The translations under genes and the position numbers were made by a program. Of a DNA stretch of 64,000 nt, positions 60,926 through 64,000 are shown one piece after another; position 1 is the first letter of the stretch, and the number at the start of each line of letters is the position of its first letter. Below the pieces are notes generated by a model, which had not been told where the DNA came from, did not search any database, and worked only from the letters and a program-made list of their open reading frames with translations. The DNA is from Pseudorhodoferax sp. Leaf267 (GTDB taxonomy: Bacteria; Pseudomonadota; Gammaproteobacteria; Burkholderiales; Burkholderiaceae_C): the NCBI RefSeq assembly GCF_001422405.1, contig NZ_LMMV01000022.1, positions 362,628 through 426,627 of the forward strand. Direction: 5' to 3'.

Positions 60926-60969
60926 GGCAGTCCTCAAAGGTATGGCCTTGTATCAGTACAAGGGCTGCC
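60926..60969 (-). promoter_or_regulatory. Hairpin covering the glyA ribosome-binding site
   Basis: On the minus-strand RNA, GGCAG (60969-60965) can pair with CTGCC (60930-60926), which touches the glyA ATG. Inside are a perfect seven-base-pair hairpin, CCTTGTA with TACAAGG (60946-60963), and the GAGGA Shine-Dalgarno (60935-60931). The leader back to a TACACT -10-like site (61112-61117) is about 180 bases, long enough for a riboswitch or other control, but I recognise no known class. Confidence 0.4.
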
Positions 60970-61130
60970 CAGGCGAACGGCTGAACGCGGTGGATCGGAG
61001 ATCTCGCGGTGCGCTTCCCAGTGGTTGTCCAGGAGCAGAAATGTCCTGCGGGCCCACGTCAGCAAAGGGTCTGCGTCGACCTCTGCCTATCGCCAGTTGC
61101 GCACGGGCGCTAGTGTAGCCCAGGCCCCAC

Positions 61131-61955
61131 TCAGGAGCTGGACATGGACACCAGCGTGTCTGGCGTGGGCTCCGGCGTCTCTGCCGGAGCCACGGCGGGG
61201 ACGGTCTGCGGCACCGGCGGCGGCAACGCGCGACCGGTCGCCACCTGGAACAGGCGCGCATGTTCGGCCAGGACCTTCATGGCGTAGTTCTGGCCGATGT
61301 CGCTGTTGCCCGCACCCACGTAATGCTGCAGCCCACCCTCGACCGAGCCTGCGCGCGCGATGCATTCCTGCAGGATCTTCACGCCCACCTTGAGATTGGT
61401 CAGCGGGTCGAAGGCCGCCATGGCGCCGCCGAAGCTTTCGTACTTGGCAGTGTGCACGCGCGTCATGACCTGCATCAGGCCCTGGGCGCCGACCGTGCTC
61501 TGCGCGAACGGGTTGAAGCCCGATTCAATGGCCATCACGGCCAGAATCAACGTCGGATCCAGCTTGGCGAGGCGGCCGACCTCATAGGCCTCGGCGACCA
61601 GGGCACTCACAGGTTCGGGCGCCACGCGGTACTTCTTGCTGAGCCAGAACGCAACGGCTGCCTGCTGCTTGGGCAGATGGGCCGGGTCGCTGGCCGTGGC
61701 GCGTTCCACTGCGCCAGGTTCCGACGGTTGCCAGACGGGTTCCGCCACGGCGACCACATTGCGCTGCTGCAGCCAGCCCATCAGTTCGACCTCGACCGAC
61801 TGGCGCAAATCGGGACGCGCGATCGCAGCCCCTGCGCACAGGACGACGGCAAGCCCTACCAATGCAAAGCCGTTGTGGGTGATCTCGAAGAATCCCTGCG
61901 CGACGTCGGAGCCGAAGGTGCGCAGGCCGCGCACAAAATTCCGTAAAACTTCCAT
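61131..61955 (-). CDS. Membrane-anchored lytic transglycosylase, SLT domain
   Basis: Cleaves peptidoglycan glycan strands. The protein has one N-terminal membrane helix (about 31-47), a linker, an SLT domain with the catalytic Glu144 in AIESGFNPFAQS followed by GAQGLMQVM and HYVGAGNSDIG, and a Pro/Thr-rich tail. The ATG at 61955 is chosen because GAGGA lies five bases upstream (274 residues); an ATG at 61967 would add four residues but lacks a ribosome-binding site. The SLT fold and the membrane anchor place it in the periplasm. Confidence 0.87.
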   Translation of the reverse strand: MEVLRNFVRGLRTFGSDVAQGFFEITHNGFALVGLAVVLCAGAAIARPDLRQSVEVELMGWLQQRNVVAVAEPVWQPSEPGAVERATASDPAHLPKQQAAVAFWLSKKYRVAPEPVSALVAEAYEVGRLAKLDPTLILAVMAIESGFNPFAQSTVGAQGLMQVMTRVHTAKYESFGGAMAAFDPLTNLKVGVKILQECIARAGSVEGGLQHYVGAGNSDIGQNYAMKVLAEHARLFQVATGRALPPPVPQTVPAVAPAETPEPTPDTLVSMSSS

Positions 61956-62035
61956 AGCCTTCCTCATCTCAGCAGCCGGGACCCACAGCGATTTGCTGAG
62001 GCGCTCGGCTTGGCGATTGGGTGGGGTCTGTTCCG

Positions 62036-62116
62036 GAATCGCAGCAGTCCACTGCGCGGACGCGATTCACCTGCCAGGCGGCAGTACGGGTAAACCCCAA
62101 GTCCCCGTAAGGGGGT
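62036..62116 (-). promoter_or_regulatory. Structured 5' leader of the lytic transglycosylase gene
   Basis: Downstream of the promoter at 62124-62152 the minus-strand leader contains ACCCC/GGGGT and CCCC/GGGG hairpins (62094-62116), a CTGCC/GGCAG hairpin (62071-62084) and a longer stem GAATCGC/GCGATTC (62036-62068) with GTCC/GGAC inside. The leader is about 160 bases before the ATG. No known riboswitch class is recognised. Confidence 0.4.
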
Positions 62117-62123
62117 CGGGCGG

Positions 62124-62152
62124 ATTGTGAAGTGGCTTTAATATCAAGTCAA
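62124..62152 (-). promoter_or_regulatory. Sigma-70 promoter for the lytic transglycosylase gene
   Basis: On the minus strand TTGACT (62152-62147) and CACAAT (62129-62124) with a 17-bp AT-rich spacer. Transcription would start near 62116. Confidence 0.6.
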
Positions 62153-62350
62153 GAATAACAAATAGACATGTAATTTCAAAAAGTGCTAACAAACCGCAAC
62201 CCTGACGGCGTCCGCCGACGCTAGCGCGTGCCTTAGTTGTCAACACAAACACTTCAATCACAGCGCTGCGCGCGATTGAGACAAGGGCTTTGAAATGCCC
62301 GGGACGCACCGCTAAAGTGAAGGCGCTTGCACGACGCGAGCATTCACTGG
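62153..62350. other. Intergenic stretch, no gene recognised
   Basis: This part of the 600-bp gap begins AT-rich and becomes GC-rich. I see no convincing ORF, RNA gene or strong promoter. A TTGTCA hexamer near 62235 could be a -35 for the plus-strand unit ending at 62532, but no matching -10 is clear. Confidence 0.35.
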
Positions 62351-62532
62351 AAGGAGCGATCAATGGCCTCGTTGCCAAGCGATCGCAAGCTCTGGTAACC
62401 CTCGAAGGCAATCTCTTGCCTTCACCGTATGGCAAGACATTGACCTCTTGCCTGCGAAACCGGTGGCAAACGACGATGAGTCGGCCACCCAGCCCGGTTG
62501 CAGGACTCGCTCTTGCGCCGGGCTTTCTGTTT
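62351..62532 (+). ncRNA. Candidate structured RNA or leader with terminator
   Basis: The plus strand shows, in order, a Shine-Dalgarno AAGGAG (62351-62356), an 11-codon ORF, a perfect hairpin AAGGCAA/TTGCCTT with a four-base loop (62405-62422), a second perfect seven-base-pair hairpin GGCAAGA/TCTTGCC (62431-62452), and a terminator-like stem AGCCCGG/CCGGGCT (62491-62524) followed by a T-rich run. The GGCAA and TTGCC arms of the first two hairpins can also pair with each other, so alternative foldings exist. The layout fits an attenuator, a small RNA or a leader for the DUF748 gene; I recognise no named family. Confidence 0.45.
62363..62398 (+). CDS. Eleven-codon mini-ORF with strong ribosome-binding site
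   Basis: ATG at 62363, TAA ending at 62398, encoding Met-Ala-Ser-Leu-Pro-Ser-Asp-Arg-Lys-Leu-Trp. AAGGAG lies six bases upstream, one of the best Shine-Dalgarno matches in the window, and hairpins follow directly after the stop. It could be a leader peptide; it may equally be chance. Confidence 0.3.
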   Translation: MASLPSDRKLW

Positions 62533-62569
62533 CAGGCCGCCGCCATCCGTGCCGATCCTGCGCAGTACC

Positions 62570-64000
62570 ATGCCGCCCATGCGCACAGGGCTTCTTCACC
62601 GCATTCCGGCCTGGCTTCGTCGCACAGGCTACGTGGTCTTGGGCCTGGCCTTCTTCTGGAGCATGGCGCTGTGGTGGCTGCCGGCACTGCTCAAGCCGCA
62701 AGCGGAGCGCGCGATCGAGCAGGCGCTCGGCCGCAGGGCCAGCATCGGCGCCGTGGAGTTCCGGCCCTGGACGCTGGAATTGACGCTGTCGGACTTCGTG
62801 CTGCACGGGCAGGACGGCCGCAGCGAGCAGGTTCGGGTGGGGCAGCTCTATGCGAACCTTGCGCTGCAGTCCGTGTTGCGTCTGGGGCCGGTGATCCAGG
62901 CGTTGCATGTCGGCCAGCCGCACGTCAATCTGACCCAGCAGTCCGCCGGCCACTACGACATCGACGATATCCTGGCCAGGCTGGCAGCACCGCAGAACAC
63001 CCCGCCCGGCAAGCCTTTACCGTTCGCAATCTCCAATGTGACGCTGTCGGGTGGCGAAGTCGATGTGCACGACGCGGTGGTTGGCAAGACGCACACCGTA
63101 CGCAGCCTGGAGCTCGGCATTCCATTCTTGAGCAACCTGCCAGCGTACGTCGAGACCGAGACGCAGCCGCGGCTGGCGTTCAGCTTGAATGGCAGCGCGT
63201 TCGATTCGGCTGCGCAGAGCACGCCGTTCGTCGACTCGCGTCGCACGCAGGCCAGTCTCAAGGTCGCGCGGCTGGACCTGCAGCCTTATCTTTCCTACCT
63301 GCCGTCCGGCTTGCCCATGCAGTTGCAGGCGGGCGTGGTGGACGCCGAGCTGCACCTGCGGTTCGTGCAGACGCCCAAGCCCTCCGTGGTGCTGGACGGG
63401 CATCTCGCGCTGCAGGATCTGCGAGCGGCCGACCCAGGCGGGAAAGACCTGCTGCAGATCGAGCACGTGGCGCTGGACATCGCCGAGCTGCGCCCGTTGG
63501 AACGCCTCGTGCGGCTGTCCTCGTTGGACGTCGTGGCGCCGCGCCTGCAGGTCCGGCGCGATGCGGCGGGCCGGCTGAACCTGGCACCCCGCGCCGCCGA
63601 GACCGCTCAGCCCGTACCGGCGCCAGAGGCCGCACCGGCCCCCGCCTGGACCGTGACGCTGGGCAAGGCTGGCTTGAAGGGCGGTCGGGTCGGCTGGACC
63701 GATGCCGCAGCATCGCCCTCCGGCGCCCCGGCCGAGCTGGCGTTGGACCAGCTGGAGCTCACGCTGGAAGACCTGCAATGGCCGTTCACGCGGCCGTTGC
63801 GGCTGAGCGGCTCCACACGCGTGGCGGGGGCCGGGACGGCGCAGCAAGCCGCGCCATCGCCTGCGGTGCTGACCTTCAGCGGCGGCGCCACCGACCGGTC
63901 GGCCGACGTGCAATTGACAGTGGAGCACGCCGGGCTGGATCTGGCCGCGCCGTATCTGGCGGGAGTGCTCAAGCCCGGTCTGCAGGGCGATCTGTCTGCC
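62570..64000 (+). CDS. DUF748/AsmA-like envelope protein, truncated by window end
   Basis: The frame is open from the ATG at 62570 to the last base (477 codons) without a stop, so the gene continues beyond the window. An N-terminal membrane helix (about residues 20-42) is followed by a beta-rich, repeat-like periplasmic region: FVLHGQDGRSEQVRVGQLYANLAL, the segment YDIDDILARL and LSGGEVDVHD are typical of DUF748 proteins of the AsmA-like superfamily, involved in envelope lipid or assembly functions. Other starts are the GTG at 62549 and the ATG at 62579. A second frame is also open here but is a shadow. Confidence 0.8.
   Translation, partial: MPPMRTGLLHRIPAWLRRTGYVVLGLAFFWSMALWWLPALLKPQAERAIEQALGRRASIGAVEFRPWTLELTLSDFVLHGQDGRSEQVRVGQLYANLALQSVLRLGPVIQALHVGQPHVNLTQQSAGHYDIDDILARLAAPQNTPPGKPLPFAISNVTLSGGEVDVHDAVVGKTHTVRSLELGIPFLSNLPAYVETETQPRLAFSLNGSAFDSAAQSTPFVDSRRTQASLKVARLDLQPYLSYLPSGLPMQLQAGVVDAELHLRFVQTPKPSVVLDGHLALQDLRAADPGGKDLLQIEHVALDIAELRPLERLVRLSSLDVVAPRLQVRRDAAGRLNLAPRAAETAQPVPAPEAAPAPAWTVTLGKAGLKGGRVGWTDAAASPSGAPAELALDQLELTLEDLQWPFTRPLRLSGSTRVAGAGTAQQAAPSPAVLTFSGGATDRSADVQLTVEHAGLDLAAPYLAGVLKPGLQGDLSA

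Noticed and set aside
62430-62532. Possible tmRNA fragment, because one frame reads Ala-Asn-Asp-Asp
   Set aside because: No tag ending in Leu-Ala-Ala followed by a stop, and no tRNA-Ala-like acceptor arm.
62317-64000. Second plus-strand frame open to the window end, starting at a GTG
   Set aside because: It overlaps the DUF748 frame, has a composition typical of a shifted high-GC frame, and lacks membrane or domain features, while the other frame has both.

Overview
The window is one continuous piece of a high-GC betaproteobacterial chromosome. Gene content and gene order (lepA-lepB-DUF4845-rnc-era-recO-pdxJ-acpS-nagZ; truA-trpF-trpB-trpA-accD; leuCDB-asd-fimV; gltA-sdhEBADC facing mdh and acnB; glyA-nrdR-pilins-rib-nusB-tol) point to Burkholderiales, most likely Comamonadaceae. 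Nearly all of it is core metabolism and cell-envelope functions, tightly packed with many ATGA or GTGA stop/start overlaps. I found no rRNA, tRNA, CRISPR array, prophage or complete insertion sequence.

Layout. 305-8362 (+): a translation, RNA-processing and cofactor run from lepA to nagZ, interrupted between acpS and nagZ by a 240-bp MITE-like element with 20-bp perfect terminal inverted repeats. 8369-11760 (-): an Hsp70-like YegD protein, a small MscS channel and lysS. 11822-19714: a compact surface-glycan locus with a phosphoglycosyl transferase, a 4-ketosugar reductase, three glycosyltransferases, a Wzx-like flippase and a WbpM-type 4,6-dehydratase, but no polymerase or ligase. 19728-25419: a LON-domain protein, yggT, accD, trpABF and truA. 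25458-33757 (-): fimV, asd, leuBDC and a LysR regulator. A threonine-rich leader peptide lies just upstream of asd. 33910-46174: a TCA-cycle block, with gltA-sdhEBADC and a GntR regulator on one strand and mdh, tam, a CitE-like lyase, a small secreted protein and acnB on the other. 46256-60925 (-): tolA-tolR-tolQ-ybgC, an aminotransferase, nusB, the riboflavin genes ribH-ribBX-ribE-ribD, a type IV pilus minor-pilin operon (pilE-like, short pilY1, pilX, pilW, pilV, fimT), nrdR and glyA. 61131-64000: a lytic transglycosylase and, divergently, a truncated-by-window DUF748/AsmA-like gene, separated by about 600 bp with several stem-loops and no clear long gene.

How the parts connect. Three of the glycan genes together would make and attach a UDP-QuiNAc-type sugar to undecaprenyl phosphate; the glycosyltransferases would extend it and the flippase would export it. 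The TCA block covers citrate synthase, aconitase, succinate dehydrogenase and malate dehydrogenase. A GntR/HutC regulator sits beside a palindrome and a good sigma-70 promoter for mdh. The aspartate and leucine biosynthesis genes are adjacent, and asd appears to have its own leader region.

Most worth a second look: the MITE-like insertion that supplies the end of AcpS; the Thr-rich leader peptide before asd; the structured segment at 62351-62532 with a ribosome-binding site, an 11-codon ORF and stacked hairpins; the shortened PilY1 with a pilin lacking Glu5; and the polymerase-less glycan locus. All calls come from reading the sequence and from family knowledge; no database search was run.
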